From: a bacterium HR37
Lineage (GTDB): Bacteria; Desulfobacterota_D; UBA1144; Nemesobacterales; CSP1-2
DNA length: 64,000 bases
Assembly: GCA_002898375.1 (NCBI GenBank)
Contig: BEIN01000010.1
Location: 30,516-94,515, forward strand
Reading direction: 5' to 3'
Shown: in pieces, positions 1 to 9,338 of the stretch
Position numbering within the stretch: position 1 is the first letter of the stretch
Layout: each line of letters starts with the position of its first letter
The notes under the pieces: generated by a model
What the model saw: the letters and a program-made list of their open reading frames with translations, nothing else
Database searches by the model: none
Told to the model about the DNA's origin: nothing
Position numbers and translations under genes: made by a program

Positions 1-1055
1 CCAGGAGAAGCCTCAGGATGGTACTGAACTGCAAAAATGGGATACTCCTTATGCCTTAGGCCCTCAACCGTACCGTCGTTTAGATTTATATGGGTTATCT
101 CGACATTGTCCTTAAGAGAATCCGGGTCCAGTGCAAAGCCGTGGTTCTGTGAGGTGATTTCAACTTCTCCGGTAGAGATATTCTTTACCGGATGATTCGC
201 TCCCCTGTGTCCAAACTTTAACTTATAGGTCTTTCCACCAAGGGCCAGACCAAGGATCTGGTGTCCAAGGCAGATACCAAATATTGGCTTCTTGCCAATA
301 AGGGCCCTTACCGTCTCAATTGCATAAGAGACAGCGGAGGGGTCTCCAGGCCCATTTGATAAAACTATGCCATCTGGATCAAAGGAGAGAACCTCTGAAG
401 GAGGTGTTCTGGAGGGAAAGACCCAAACATCACATCCGCAATCTACAAGCCTTCTAAGTATACTGTGCTTTACCCCAAAGTCATAAACCGCAACCTTAAA
501 AGGCCTTTCCTGATCCAACAGCATCTTTGGTCTCCATACACCACTTCCAACACCCCATCTGTATGGCTCACTGCAGCTTACCTCCGTTACAAGATCCACC
601 CCGACTATGGATAAAGACGCCCGAACCTTTTTGAGCAAGCTCTCTGGATCAAGGTCTACTGTGGATATTACCCCCCTCTGTGCTCCTTGGTTACGTATCC
701 TCTTTGTAAGCTCCCTGGTATCTACACCCTCAATACCAACAATTCCGTGCTCTGCAAGATAAGCATCAAGGCTACGCTCAGACCTCCAATTGCTTGGATA
801 AGAGCAGTACTCCTTAACAACAAATCCCCTTACAAAAGGTTTTACTGACTCAACATCCTCCCTGTTAACCCCGTAATTCCCTATTTCGGGATATGTCATA
901 ACCACAATCTGACCGTTGTAAGAGGGATCGGTAAGAATCTCCTGGTAACCCGTAATGGAGGTGTTAAATACGACCTCTCCATAGACCTCCCCACCCGCTC
1001 CAAACGCCCTACCCTCAAATACCGTTCCATCCTCTAAAACGAGCAAAGCCTTCAT
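1..1055 (-). CDS. carA: Carbamoyl-phosphate synthase small subunit (partial, C-terminus off the left edge)
   Basis: Glutaminase subunit that releases ammonia from glutamine for carbamoyl phosphate, feeding pyrimidine and arginine synthesis. The reverse strand reads from ATG at 1055 ([15 protein letters not shown]) for 351 codons to the window edge. The class I amidotransferase nucleophile is Cys262 in the motif GICLGHQ. The catalytic His and Glu are visible in HPEA close to the edge. The family is normally about 370-390 residues, so only some 25 residues are missing. The N-terminal CPSase_sm domain has the typical [16 protein letters not shown] stretch. It is transcribed away from the response-regulator gene at 1273, with a 217-base divergent spacer. 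Confidence 0.96.
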   Translation of the reverse strand, partial: MKALLVLEDGTVFEGRAFGAGGEVYGEVVFNTSITGYQEILTDPSYNGQIVVMTYPEIGNYGVNREDVESVKPFVRGFVVKEYCSYPSNWRSERSLDAYLAEHGIVGIEGVDTRELTKRIRNQGAQRGVISTVDLDPESLLKKVRASLSIVGVDLVTEVSCSEPYRWGVGSGVWRPKMLLDQERPFKVAVYDFGVKHSILRRLVDCGCDVWVFPSRTPPSEVLSFDPDGIVLSNGPGDPSAVSYAIETVRALIGKKPIFGICLGHQILGLALGGKTYKLKFGHRGANHPVKNISTGEVEITSQNHGFALDPDSLKDNVEITHINLNDGTVEGLRHKEYPIFAVQYHPEASP

Positions 1056-1232
1056 GGTTTACAGTTCTTTGAAGATACCCTCTAACCTTAGAGCTGTCAA
1101 ACCGAAAGTCTTAATTGACCAAATTTGTAAAATCAATACCAAATTTGTCATTCACCCAATCCCCCAATTTATGTAAAACGCTTGAGTTTGCTTAAGAAAA
1201 CCCATGGCATAGAACTTGCAATAACGTAAGGA

Positions 1233-1261
1233 TTGATAAAAAGACCTCCAGGGTATATTAT
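1233..1261 (+). promoter_or_regulatory. Sigma-70 type promoter placed for a near-leaderless transcript
   Basis: TTGATA at 1233-1238, 17 bases, then TATTAT at 1256-1261. The ATG of the response regulator is at 1273, so transcription would start only about 3-6 bases before it. No Shine-Dalgarno sequence precedes the ATG. Confidence 0.55.
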
Positions 1262-1272
1262 TAGAAACTGTA

Positions 1273-2409
1273 ATGAGCAGCACACCAAGTATATACCAAC
1301 AACTATTAAAAAGTACCCCCTATACAAGTCCACAGGGAAGGGTACTTGTGGTTGACGATGAAGAACACATAAGGACACTCCTTAAGGATGCCCTTGAAGA
1401 GCTTGGTTATGAGTGTGATACCGCAGAAAACGGTCTTAGGGGTCTAGAAAAGGTAGAAGAAAAGAAGGGTAACTATGAGGCTATCCTTCTGGATATTCAC
1501 ATGCCAGAGCTAAACGGTATAGAAACCCTAAAGAGACTAAAGCTCTCCTATCCTGATATATCAGTGGTTGTGCTCTCAGCATCAAGAGACGTAGAGAATG
1601 TAAGGAATGCTCTAAAGGAAGGCGCTTATGATTACGTATTTAAACCCTTCGACCTCAATGAGCTAAAAAACACCATAAAACGGGCCTCTGAGAGGACAAA
1701 ACTTATAAGGGAGAACAGAGATTACCAGAAAAACCTTGAGATAAAGGTAGCTGAGCAAACAGAGACCCTTATAAACCTTTACGCAGATACACTGGAAGCT
1801 CTTGTCCTTGCCCTTGACCTAAGAGAGCATGAGACAGGTTTCCACTCATACAGGGTAACAGAATACAGCCTTACCCTGGCAAGGAAGTTAGGCTTGCCAG
1901 ATAAAGATCTCTCTATACTGGCAAAGGGTGCTCTTCTTCACGACATAGGGAAGATAGGTATCCCAGATAGCATTCTTCTTAAACCAGGAAAGCTTACGGA
2001 TGAAGAGTGGAAGATAATGAAGAGGCATCCTACCATGGGTTATGAACTTCTAAAGAAGATAGACTTCTTGGAAGAAGCTGCAGAAATAGTGCTAAGCCAC
2101 CACGAGCACTACAACGGAGAGGGCTATCCCCGCGGTCTTAAGGGAGAGAAAATACCCCTTGGAGCAAGGATTTTTTCCATTGTAGATGCACTGGATGCCA
2201 TGACCAGCAATCGTCCCTATAGACAGGCTCTTTCCTTCAAAGAGGCTATAGAGAGGATAGCCAAAGGCTCAGGCTCACAGTTTGATCCCTCCATAGTTAG
2301 GGTGTTTCTTTCCATACCAAAGGAAGAATGGATAGAGATTAGAAACCGAATTGAGAAAGCCGAAGAACCCTACCTAAAGAAGCTTCTCTACAGGCTTAGC
2401 AAACCCTAA
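1273..2409 (+). CDS. Two-component response regulator with HD-GYP c-di-GMP phosphodiesterase output
   Basis: RpfG-like architecture. A receiver domain occupies about residues 22-140, with acidic pair D28/D29, phospho-acceptor D74 and K124. A short helical linker (about 140-170) leads to an HD-GYP domain (about 172-365). The metal-binding HD is at 223-224 (LLHDIGKIGIP), HHEHYNGEGYP covers 276-286, and the GYP motif is intact. The protein is therefore predicted to hydrolyse cyclic di-GMP under control of a sensor kinase, which is not encoded nearby. The gene stands alone between carA (divergent) and gatB (convergent, six bases away). The start at 1273 follows a promoter immediately and has no ribosome-binding site. 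Confidence 0.9.
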   Translation: MSSTPSIYQQLLKSTPYTSPQGRVLVVDDEEHIRTLLKDALEELGYECDTAENGLRGLEKVEEKKGNYEAILLDIHMPELNGIETLKRLKLSYPDISVVVLSASRDVENVRNALKEGAYDYVFKPFDLNELKNTIKRASERTKLIRENRDYQKNLEIKVAEQTETLINLYADTLEALVLALDLREHETGFHSYRVTEYSLTLARKLGLPDKDLSILAKGALLHDIGKIGIPDSILLKPGKLTDEEWKIMKRHPTMGYELLKKIDFLEEAAEIVLSHHEHYNGEGYPRGLKGEKIPLGARIFSIVDALDAMTSNRPYRQALSFKEAIERIAKGSGSQFDPSIVRVFLSIPKEEWIEIRNRIEKAEEPYLKKLLYRLSKP

Positions 2410-2415
2410 ATTCCG

Positions 2416-3843
2416 TTACTGGGAGAGTCTTTTTCTTAGGATCTCATTTACCAGCCTTGGGTTTGCCTTTCCCTTTGTGGCTTTCATAACCTCACCAACG
2501 AAAAAACCAAGTAGCTTCTCCTGCCCTGCCCTGTATCTGGCTACCTCATTTGGGTTATTCTCTATAACCTGGGAAACTATCCTCTCGATCTCAGCCTCAT
2601 CACTTATCTGCCTTATACCCTTTTCCTCAACTATATGTGTAGCCCTCTTTCCGGTTACAACCATTTCGGAGAAAACCTCTTTTGCTATCTTCCCACTTAT
2701 GGTACCGTTATCGACCAGCTTTAAGAGTTCTGCAAGCTTCTCCGGGGTAACCGGAAAGTTTTTGATATTCTCTTCTCCCTTGAGTTCCCTTAAAACCTCT
2801 GTCATTATCCAGTTGCTTATGGTCTTTGGTTTACTGTAGTGTTTAACACACTCTTCAAAGTAATCAGCAACCTCCCTTGAAGAGGTTAGAATATCTGCAT
2901 CGTATGAAGGAATACCATACTGGTTTATAAACCTCTCCTTACGTGCATCCGGCAGCTCAGGAAGGGTGTTTTTTATCTCCTTAATCCATTCCTCATCAAT
3001 CACAACAGGGAGAAGATCAGGATCAGGAAAGTACCTGTAGTCATGGGCCTCTTCCTTTGAACGCATGGAAAAGGTAACCCCTCGATTGGAATCAAACAAA
3101 CGGGTCTCCTGTACAACCTTTTCCCCACTCTCAAGAACAGCAATCTGCCTTCGGATCTCGTACTCAAGTGCCTTTTGAACAAATTTGAAGGAATTTACGT
3201 TCTTTATCTCGGTTTTTGTTCCAAGCTCTCTACTACCCCTGGGACGTACTGAAACATTTGCATCACACCTTAGGCTCCCCTCCTCCATGTTCCCATCACA
3301 AACCCCTATATACATCAGTATTGAGCGAAGCTTCTTTAGATAGGAAACGGCTTCCTCAGGACTCGATATGTCAGGTTCACTTACAATCTCTATTAAGGGA
3401 ACCCCTGCACGGTTTAAATCCACATAACTCCAGTCCCGAGAGTACTCATGAATTAACTTCCCGGCATCCTCTTCGAGGTGAATCCTCCTTATCCTGATTC
3501 TCTTTCTTGTTCCGTTGGTCTCGATCTCCAACCATCCATTTTTTGATAACGGCTCCTCATACTGTGAAATCTGATACCCCTTTGGAAGATCAGGGTAGAA
3601 GTAGTTCTTCCTGGCAAACCTTGACCTCGGTGAGATCTCACAGTTCATAGCAACAGCAGCCCTAATAGCATACTCAAGGGCCTTCTTATTCAATACGGGT
3701 AAAACACCTGGCATCCCCAGACACACGGGACAAACTTGTGAATTTGGTCTTGCTCCGAATTTTGTCGAACAGGAACAGAATATCTTTGACTCGGTTAAGA
3801 GCTGTGCATGTACCTCAAGACCGATTATAGCCTCATATTCCAT
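2416..3843 (-). CDS. gatB: Aspartyl/glutamyl-tRNA(Asn/Gln) amidotransferase subunit B
   Basis: GatB carries the kinase and tRNA-binding part of the GatCAB complex, which converts Glu-tRNA(Gln) or Asp-tRNA(Asn) to the amide. The 475 residues match the family length. It begins with [12 protein letters not shown], has the zinc-site region [20 protein letters not shown] and the GatB signature [17 protein letters not shown]-terminal GatB/YqeY domain runs from about residue 320, ending [25 protein letters not shown] ribosome-binding site lies seven bases before the ATG. gatA and gatC are not in the window. Confidence 0.97.
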   Translation of the reverse strand: MEYEAIIGLEVHAQLLTESKIFCSCSTKFGARPNSQVCPVCLGMPGVLPVLNKKALEYAIRAAVAMNCEISPRSRFARKNYFYPDLPKGYQISQYEEPLSKNGWLEIETNGTRKRIRIRRIHLEEDAGKLIHEYSRDWSYVDLNRAGVPLIEIVSEPDISSPEEAVSYLKKLRSILMYIGVCDGNMEEGSLRCDANVSVRPRGSRELGTKTEIKNVNSFKFVQKALEYEIRRQIAVLESGEKVVQETRLFDSNRGVTFSMRSKEEAHDYRYFPDPDLLPVVIDEEWIKEIKNTLPELPDARKERFINQYGIPSYDADILTSSREVADYFEECVKHYSKPKTISNWIMTEVLRELKGEENIKNFPVTPEKLAELLKLVDNGTISGKIAKEVFSEMVVTGKRATHIVEEKGIRQISDEAEIERIVSQVIENNPNEVARYRAGQEKLLGFFVGEVMKATKGKANPRLVNEILRKRLSQ

Positions 3844-3915
3844 ATTGACTCCCTCTCTGTTATGTTAAATTAATGGTGATAAATAGAAAAAGGGTTGTCA
3901 AGGAAAGTTAGAGGA

Positions 3916-4578
3916 ATGGATAAAAAAAACGCACTTATAGTATCTCCTCACCCAGACGATATGGAAATCGGCATGGGGGGGACCGCTGCTAAGCTCTTAA
4001 AAAATGGAGTTAATGTTGTATCCCTGGTAGTTACGGATGGAAGACGAAGCACAAGCATGGGGAATATAAGCCAAGAGGAAATGGCAAAGAGAAGAGAGCA
4101 AGAAGCAAAAAGAGCAGCCCGTATTCTGGGCATAGACAACCTGATCCTTCTTGGGCTTCCTGATATAAGAACCCATGATAACAGGAAAAAGCTAAAAGAG
4201 AGGTTAGAAGAGATCCTTATTTGTCTAAATCCTTTAGAGGTATTTACAACACACCCTACAATAGATAAACACCCAACCCACAGAACCACTTCAAGAGTCG
4301 TTTTGAAAACCCTAAGAAGGCTTAAAGGCAAGCTATCCACACACACCATATGGTTCTACGAGGTCTGGACACCCTTTGAAAAATATAACCGGATAGAGGA
4401 TATATCAAACGAAATTGCAAGAAAAAGGGCAGCTATAAGGGCCCATAAAAGCCAGATTGAATACAAAGACTATATAGAGGGGATAATGGGGTTAAACAGA
4501 TACAGGGCAACGTTTCACAATGTAAATGGGGTTGACGCCATGAAATACGCAGAGGTATTTATAGGGCTAAGTATTTAG
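3916..4578 (+). CDS. PIG-L family zinc-dependent deacetylase (LmbE/BshB-like)
   Basis: The N-terminal metal-binding motif is SPHPDDMEIGMGG and a later His motif is HPTHRTTSR, as in the PIG-L/LmbE de-N-acetylase family. Family members deacetylate GlcNAc-type sugars on inositol, malate or lipids; BshB acts in bacillithiol synthesis. Which substrate applies here cannot be told. I place the start at ATG 3916, where AAGGAAAG lies eight bases upstream. A TTG at 3895 would add seven unconserved residues. The product is a 220-residue soluble protein without signal peptide. It converges on the glycosylase pair. Confidence 0.85.
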   Translation: MDKKNALIVSPHPDDMEIGMGGTAAKLLKNGVNVVSLVVTDGRRSTSMGNISQEEMAKRREQEAKRAARILGIDNLILLGLPDIRTHDNRKKLKERLEEILICLNPLEVFTTHPTIDKHPTHRTTSRVVLKTLRRLKGKLSTHTIWFYEVWTPFEKYNRIEDISNEIARKRAAIRAHKSQIEYKDYIEGIMGLNRYRATFHNVNGVDAMKYAEVFIGLSI

Positions 4579-4585
4579 GAGGCAG

Positions 4586-5227
4586 CTATCTGGGAATGTG
4601 ACCCGTTTTTTCACTCCAGAGCAGCAGATCCAGTTCATCAGGGCTTATTCCCACCTCCAGTGCAAACTCCTTAAACCTCCTCTCAACCTCAAGATACCTC
4701 TTTCTTGTACCAGGAGGTCTTGGACTCTCAATAACCCCAAACTCATAAAGAGACCTGACTATGTGCTTATCCAAAATGGCATAACCAAAAAAACCTATGT
4801 TCCTTAGAAAGTGGCTTGCCTGAGTGTATCCTATTCCCTTTATGTTTTTATTCAGGGCAAAAAAATCTCTCCTTTCCAGAGGATCACCAAATGAAGAAAT
4901 AAGCTCTTTTAACCTGAAACCAAACTCCCTCCTAAAATACTCCCTGGTGGTAACTATGTAACCTGCCTTTTCAGGATACCTGTGGATGGGACTTAGCCTT
5001 TTAAATATCTCATCCTCGCTTCCGTAAATAAGAATATCAGCTATAGCACTTAACGAGGTCTCTGCTACCTTTGGCCCAACAGCTGAGCTGAGTATACAGA
5101 AAACAAGCTCTTCAAATATCCTTATGTCATCTCCCCTCTCCCAGACCTCTTTAAACTCATTAAGCCTGGCCTGTATTAAGGCCTTTTTCTCCTCGTAACG
5201 GGCCTTTAGCAACTCACGATAGTCCAT
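4586..5227 (-). CDS. Ogg2-type N-glycosylase/DNA lyase paralogue lacking the catalytic lysine
   Basis: Downstream copy of a tandem pair in the archaeal-type 8-oxoguanine glycosylase (Ogg2, HhH-GPD) family. The helix-hairpin-helix region reads GIGYTQASHFLRN where the intact neighbour has GIGYKEASHFLRN. The Schiff-base lysine is thus threonine (T135 from the ATG at 5227), while the catalytic Asp in AILDKHIV (D153) is kept. The last two thirds are nearly identical to the neighbour at DNA level, whereas residues about 45-90 are strongly divergent. The frame is fully open, so this is not simple decay. I expect DNA binding without beta-lyase activity, possibly a regulatory or damage-marking role. 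The start is uncertain: TTG at 5233 is possible and neither has a clear ribosome-binding site. Confidence 0.82.
   Translation of the reverse strand: MDYRELLKARYEEKKALIQARLNEFKEVWERGDDIRIFEELVFCILSSAVGPKVAETSLSAIADILIYGSEDEIFKRLSPIHRYPEKAGYIVTTREYFRREFGFRLKELISSFGDPLERRDFFALNKNIKGIGYTQASHFLRNIGFFGYAILDKHIVRSLYEFGVIESPRPPGTRKRYLEVERRFKEFALEVGISPDELDLLLWSEKTGHIPR
4601..4966. repeat. Near-identical 366-bp repeat, copy A (3' part of the Lys-less glycosylase gene)
   Basis: Aligns without gaps to 5264-5629 at a constant offset of 663, with only a handful of differences clustered around the catalytic-lysine codon and one other patch. Both ends fall inside the coding frames. Confidence 0.9.
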
Positions 5228-5248
5228 TAACAATATTTTACACTTATC

Positions 5249-5899
5249 TTACTTAAGAATCTCACCCGTTTTTTCACTCCAGAGCAGCAGATCCAGTTCA
5301 TCAGGGCTTATTCCCACCTCCAGTGCAAACTCCTTAAACCTCCTCTCAACCTCAAGATACCTCTTTCTTGTACCAGGAGGCCTTGGACTCTCAATAACCC
5401 CAAACTCATAAAGAGACCTGACTATGTGCTTATCCAAAATGGCATAACCAAAAAAACCTATATTTCTTAGAAAATGGCTTGCTTCCTTATACCCTATTCC
5501 CTTTATGTTTTTATTCAGGGCAAAAAAATCTCTCCTTTCCAGAGGATCACCAAATGAAGAAATAAGCTCCCTTAACCTAAAACCAAACTCCCTCCTAAAA
5601 TACTCCCTGGTGGTAACTATGTAACCTGCTCTAGCATTGGGAAATCGGTGTACGTGTCTGAGTCTAGAGGCAAGCTCTTCTGAACTTGCTTCCATCAATA
5701 TATCCCTTATGCACTCAAGAGATCTAAGCCCCATTCTTGCACTTGCACCTGCAGTAAACACACAGAAAACAAGCTCTTCAAATATCCTTATGTCATCTCC
5801 CCTCTCCCAAACCTCCCTAAACTCGTTTAGACGTGCCTTTATCAGGTGCTTTTTACGGACATAGCTTTGCATTAGATCCTCATAGATCTTTTCCTTCAT
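5249..5899 (-). CDS. ogg: N-glycosylase/DNA lyase, Ogg2 type (8-oxoguanine repair)
   Basis: Removes 8-oxoguanine and cuts the resulting abasic site in base-excision repair. The 216 residues match the Ogg2 family. The helix-hairpin-helix motif GIGYKEASHFLRN supplies the Schiff-base lysine K138, and AILDKHIV supplies the general-base Asp D156. The gene lies directly upstream of its catalytically altered paralogue, with a 21-base gap, and is probably co-transcribed with it. A weak GGGG ribosome-binding site precedes the ATG at 5899. The family is widespread in archaea and thermophilic bacteria. Confidence 0.88.
   Translation of the reverse strand: MKEKIYEDLMQSYVRKKHLIKARLNEFREVWERGDDIRIFEELVFCVFTAGASARMGLRSLECIRDILMEASSEELASRLRHVHRFPNARAGYIVTTREYFRREFGFRLRELISSFGDPLERRDFFALNKNIKGIGYKEASHFLRNIGFFGYAILDKHIVRSLYEFGVIESPRPPGTRKRYLEVERRFKEFALEVGISPDELDLLLWSEKTGEILK
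5264..5629. repeat. Near-identical 366-bp repeat, copy B (3' part of the intact glycosylase gene)
   Basis: Partner of 4601-4966. Identity stops abruptly at 5629 and resumes for a shorter block near 5763-5810 (partner near 5097-5144), where the offset becomes 666. This mosaic pattern is typical of gene conversion between tandem copies. Confidence 0.9.
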
Positions 5900-5945
5900 G
5901 AAAAACCCCAGAGGTTAAACGGATTGTATAGCCAGATTACAGACT

Positions 5946-7382
5946 TTATTTAGGATATATGGTAAGCTCGTCACCCGCAATCAGCTTACTTGATTTAAGC
6001 CTATTCCATCTTTTGATATCTGATACGGATACATCATACCTAGAGGCAATATCCCAGAGCGTATCCCCTTTTCTAACACGGTAGCTTATGGCCTTTCGAG
6101 TCGTCCCTCCACTGGTACCAGCGGGTATCTTAAGCACCTGACCCACTCTTATAAGAGAACCCCTAAGACCGTTTGCCCTCTTTATAGAGGAAACACTTAC
6201 CCTGTAGCGTGAAGCAATCTCTGAGAGAGAATCACCGGGCTTTACCCTGTATTTTATAGTTCCCCTTGCTATTGTAAACTTGGGAAGCTTTGAGAGCTCT
6301 ATGTATCTGGAGGCTACAACACCTGCATACCCTACCGGAACCTTTATCTCATAATCTCCATAAGGGGGAGTAGCTCCCCTTATCAAACTGGGATTTAAAT
6401 CCCTAAGCACCCTGTAGTTTAGACCTATAACCCTTGCTATGTCTTTTAGGCTTTTTTGAGGTGGAACCTTTACCCTCTCAAAAGATCTAGGCTCCTGATA
6501 GTCTATACCGTAAAAACCGTATTTTTCAGGGTTTTTTGCAATTATCAAAGCTGCCATTAGCTTTGGAACATAATCCCTTGTCTCCCTTGGAAGTGCATAC
6601 TCAGAAATCTCCCAGAAATCAGCCACCTTGTACCTCTCTATTGCTTCAAGAACCCTCTCCTCACCTGCATTGTATCCAGCAGCAGCAAGTTCCCATGACT
6701 GAAACATGTTGTAGAGATCACTTAGATAATTTGCTGCCGCTACGGTAGACTTTTCCGGATCCATTCTCTCATCAACCCATGAATCAACCCTCAATCCGTA
6801 TCTAAGAGCGGTAGACTTTATAAACTGCCAGGGACCAACAGCCCCCTTATTTGACTTTGCTCTAACATTAAAACCGCTCTCTATCATCGCAAGATAAACC
6901 AGGTCAGCAGGTAACCCCTTTTCCTCAAGAATCCTTTTCATCATGGGAATGTATCTTCCAGAGCGTGAAAGCCAGCTGCTAAAAAAATCCCGGCCGGTGG
7001 TTTGAAAGTAGTTAATAAATCTCTGAACCTTGCTGTTTAAAACCACAGGTATATCATACTCGGTTTCAGGAACAAAATGCGGCAGATCCTCAATAATCAT
7101 CTTTCTTAGAAGGAAAAAGTCATCGTACATCTTCCAGACCTGGGAGCTGGGGTGAAGGATAAAGAAATTTGGCCTCGTCATCTCTGAAGAAAAGCTGCTG
7201 TCTTTCCTTAAGAGAACTGACTCCTGATGTGGAGAAGCCTCCTTCCTAGATTCCTCCACAGGTTTATCCAGACCCCTTATCTCTTTGCCAGGCAAACTGT
7301 GGTTGCTATAAGAGGGGTATTTAGCGCATCCACTTAGAAGCGAAACGACAAGGAGAAAAGTTAGGAGCAACTTAGAAAACAT
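5946..7382 (-). CDS. mltD: MltD-like membrane-bound lytic murein transglycosylase with two LysM domains
   Basis: Cleaves peptidoglycan glycan strands with formation of 1,6-anhydro-muramic ends. The N-terminus is a lipoprotein signal (LLSGC, lipidated Cys19). An SLT domain covers about residues 145-265, with catalytic Glu168 in AMIESGFNVRA and the family motifs GPWQFI and AAGYNAGEERV. An MltD-type spacer follows, then two LysM domains at about 372-417 (IKYRVKPGDSLSEIASRY) and 427-476 (ISYRVRKGDTLWDIASRY). The length of 478 is typical. A promoter ends nine bases before the ATG, so the mRNA is probably almost leaderless. Confidence 0.9.
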   Translation of the reverse strand: MFSKLLLTFLLVVSLLSGCAKYPSYSNHSLPGKEIRGLDKPVEESRKEASPHQESVLLRKDSSFSSEMTRPNFFILHPSSQVWKMYDDFFLLRKMIIEDLPHFVPETEYDIPVVLNSKVQRFINYFQTTGRDFFSSWLSRSGRYIPMMKRILEEKGLPADLVYLAMIESGFNVRAKSNKGAVGPWQFIKSTALRYGLRVDSWVDERMDPEKSTVAAANYLSDLYNMFQSWELAAAGYNAGEERVLEAIERYKVADFWEISEYALPRETRDYVPKLMAALIIAKNPEKYGFYGIDYQEPRSFERVKVPPQKSLKDIARVIGLNYRVLRDLNPSLIRGATPPYGDYEIKVPVGYAGVVASRYIELSKLPKFTIARGTIKYRVKPGDSLSEIASRYRVSVSSIKRANGLRGSLIRVGQVLKIPAGTSGGTTRKAISYRVRKGDTLWDIASRYDVSVSDIKRWNRLKSSKLIAGDELTIYPK

Positions 7383-7391
7383 CGGCTTTCT

Positions 7392-7420
7392 TATTTATCA
7401 CAAATGAACTCTAAAGTCAA
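7392..7420 (-). promoter_or_regulatory. Promoter of the mltD-like gene, near-leaderless
   Basis: On the reverse strand TTGACT (7420-7415), 17 bases, TAAATA (7397-7392). The ATG is at 7382, nine bases beyond the -10, so the leader would be about two or three bases. Confidence 0.5.
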
Positions 7421-7499
7421 CCACAGCCTAGATGTGTAGCAAAAAGTTCTTGAATATTTGGCATAAGCTCAGCATAATTAAGAATCCCTGGTAGTTTTC

Positions 7500-9311
7500 A
7501 TGAAGCTAAGACTTTATCTTATACGTACAATTACGCTTTTTACCGTTTTAATATCTCTTACTGTATACGGCAGTACGAATCAAAGGGTTGTACGAATCTC
7601 AAAGATCAAGATAAAAGGTGCAAAGGCTGTCTCCCTAAAAGAGATAAAGGAGAATATGGCAACTGAGTTTCCCTCTATAAAACCATGGGTAACCCAACCT
7701 GAATTTGATGAAGAGGTTCTTAAAGACGATATGGTTAGAATCGAGAGGCTTTACTCAAAATACGGCTACTACGACGCTCATGTAACCTACAAACTAAAAT
7801 ACAACAAGGAGAGAGACAGAGTAGAAATAACCATAAACATAAAGGAGGGAAAGCCCGTTATACTTGAGGAACTAAATCTGGATATAAGGGGAGAGATAGA
7901 AGACAGATTAAGAAAGGAGATCCTAGAGAGGATACCCATAAAGGTAGGAAGGCCCTTTTCTGCTGTGTCCTATCAGGCAACAAAGGGCACTATACTGGAT
8001 ATCCTGTCTACAAACGGTTATCCAAAAGCAACAATAGAGGGAGAGGCACTGATAAACAGAAAAAACAAATGGGCACATGCAACCCTTATTATAGATCCAG
8101 GTCCGCTTTACAGGTTCGGTGACATAACAGTAACAGGAAATAAGGAGGTGGAGGAAGAGGTAATAAGAAGAGAAATTACCTTTAAAGAAGGAGACATATA
8201 CTCCACAAAGCATCTAAGTGATACACAGGGAAGGATATTTCAACTTGGTTTGTTTAGCTCTGTTGTAATAGATACAAAATTTAACGAGAAACAACACAGA
8301 GCAGATATAAACATAAGGGTAAAAGAAAGAAAACTCGGTACCCTAAAGATAGGTGTTGGATATGGAACAGAAGACCTTCTTAGAGGGCAACTGGTATGGA
8401 CACAAAGGAATCTATTTGGAGGAGGCAGAAAGCTTGAGGCATCAACAAAGCTTTCATTTATCACACAGAGATTTGAAACACAGTTTAGCCAGCCCTACAT
8501 AGCAGGAAAAAGGTCTGAGTTTACGGGTAGTTTCAACCTGCAACGTGATATCCTCCCAAGCTTTTCATCCGATAGCATAACAGGTAGCGCCGGCATAAAG
8601 AAAGGCTTTTTAGATGTTTACAGCGCATTTGGTACCTTTAACGTTCAAATATCCAAACTATCTGACATCTCGAGTGCAACCGAGGAATTTATAAGGGAAA
8701 ACAACTTTTTTTTAACCTTCTTTAACTTTGGACTGGAAAGAAACACAACAGACAGCATACTAAACCCGACACGTGGAACACTGCTAACCACCAACCTTGA
8801 AACATCCTTTAAAACACTTGGCTCCGATGTTAACTACCTAAAGGGCTTTGCAGAAGCCAGAGGTTACAAAAAGATATCAAAGCTGGTTCTTGCAAAGAGA
8901 CTCGGGATTGGGTTTATAGAGCCATTTGGAACGACAAGAAGGTTTGATATCCCTTTATTTAAGAGGTTTTTTGCTGGAGGAAGCACAAGCATGAGGGGTT
9001 TTCCCTTTCAAAAGCTTGGGCCCCTTGATGAGAACAACGAACCGATAGGGGGAAACTCAATTCTGCTGGGAAGTTTCGAGCTCAGGTTTCCCATTTACCG
9101 AAACTTTGGGGGAGTAGCCTTTCTTGACTACGGAAACGTTTTCCCGAAAGAGTTTGATATCAGGCTGGATGAGTTAAAGTACGCTGTAGGAACAGGGCTA
9201 AGATACAACACCCTTATAGGCCCCTTAAGGATAGATATAGGATATGCACTTAATCCAGAACCCGGTATCGGCAGATTCCAGTTTTTCCTAAGCATAGGTC
9301 AGGCATTTTAA
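7500..9311 (+). CDS. tamA: Omp85-family outer-membrane assembly protein (TamA/BamA-like)
   Basis: Signal peptide (residues 1-25), then about three POTRA domains (VVRISKIKIKGAKAVSLKEI onward; a later one near RFGDITVTGNKEVEEEVI), then a 16-strand beta-barrel from about residue 265. The barrel carries the Omp85 lid-loop motif GGSTSMRGF, and the last residue is Phe (SIGQAF), as expected for outer-membrane barrels. At 603 residues with three POTRAs it is closer to TamA than to five-POTRA BamA. The next gene, 27 bases downstream, is tamB, supporting a translocation-and-assembly module. It could also be the sole BamA-like protein of the region; bamD is found at 24.9 kb. Confidence 0.85.
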   Translation: MKLRLYLIRTITLFTVLISLTVYGSTNQRVVRISKIKIKGAKAVSLKEIKENMATEFPSIKPWVTQPEFDEEVLKDDMVRIERLYSKYGYYDAHVTYKLKYNKERDRVEITINIKEGKPVILEELNLDIRGEIEDRLRKEILERIPIKVGRPFSAVSYQATKGTILDILSTNGYPKATIEGEALINRKNKWAHATLIIDPGPLYRFGDITVTGNKEVEEEVIRREITFKEGDIYSTKHLSDTQGRIFQLGLFSSVVIDTKFNEKQHRADINIRVKERKLGTLKIGVGYGTEDLLRGQLVWTQRNLFGGGRKLEASTKLSFITQRFETQFSQPYIAGKRSEFTGSFNLQRDILPSFSSDSITGSAGIKKGFLDVYSAFGTFNVQISKLSDISSATEEFIRENNFFLTFFNFGLERNTTDSILNPTRGTLLTTNLETSFKTLGSDVNYLKGFAEARGYKKISKLVLAKRLGIGFIEPFGTTRRFDIPLFKRFFAGGSTSMRGFPFQKLGPLDENNEPIGGNSILLGSFELRFPIYRNFGGVAFLDYGNVFPKEFDIRLDELKYAVGTGLRYNTLIGPLRIDIGYALNPEPGIGRFQFFLSIGQAF

Positions 9312-9338
9312 CCTAAATAGGTTATACTTAAGCACGTA

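Noticed and set aside
4601..5629. Direct repeats as a mobile element or attachment site
   Set aside because: The repeats are parts of two paralogous genes in the same frame; no transposase, integrase or terminal inverted repeats are present.
7459..7475. Sigma-54-like GG-N10-GC upstream of the tamA-like gene
   Set aside because: Only the GG and GC dinucleotides fit; the surrounding bases differ from the consensus at three conserved positions, and no activator is nearby.
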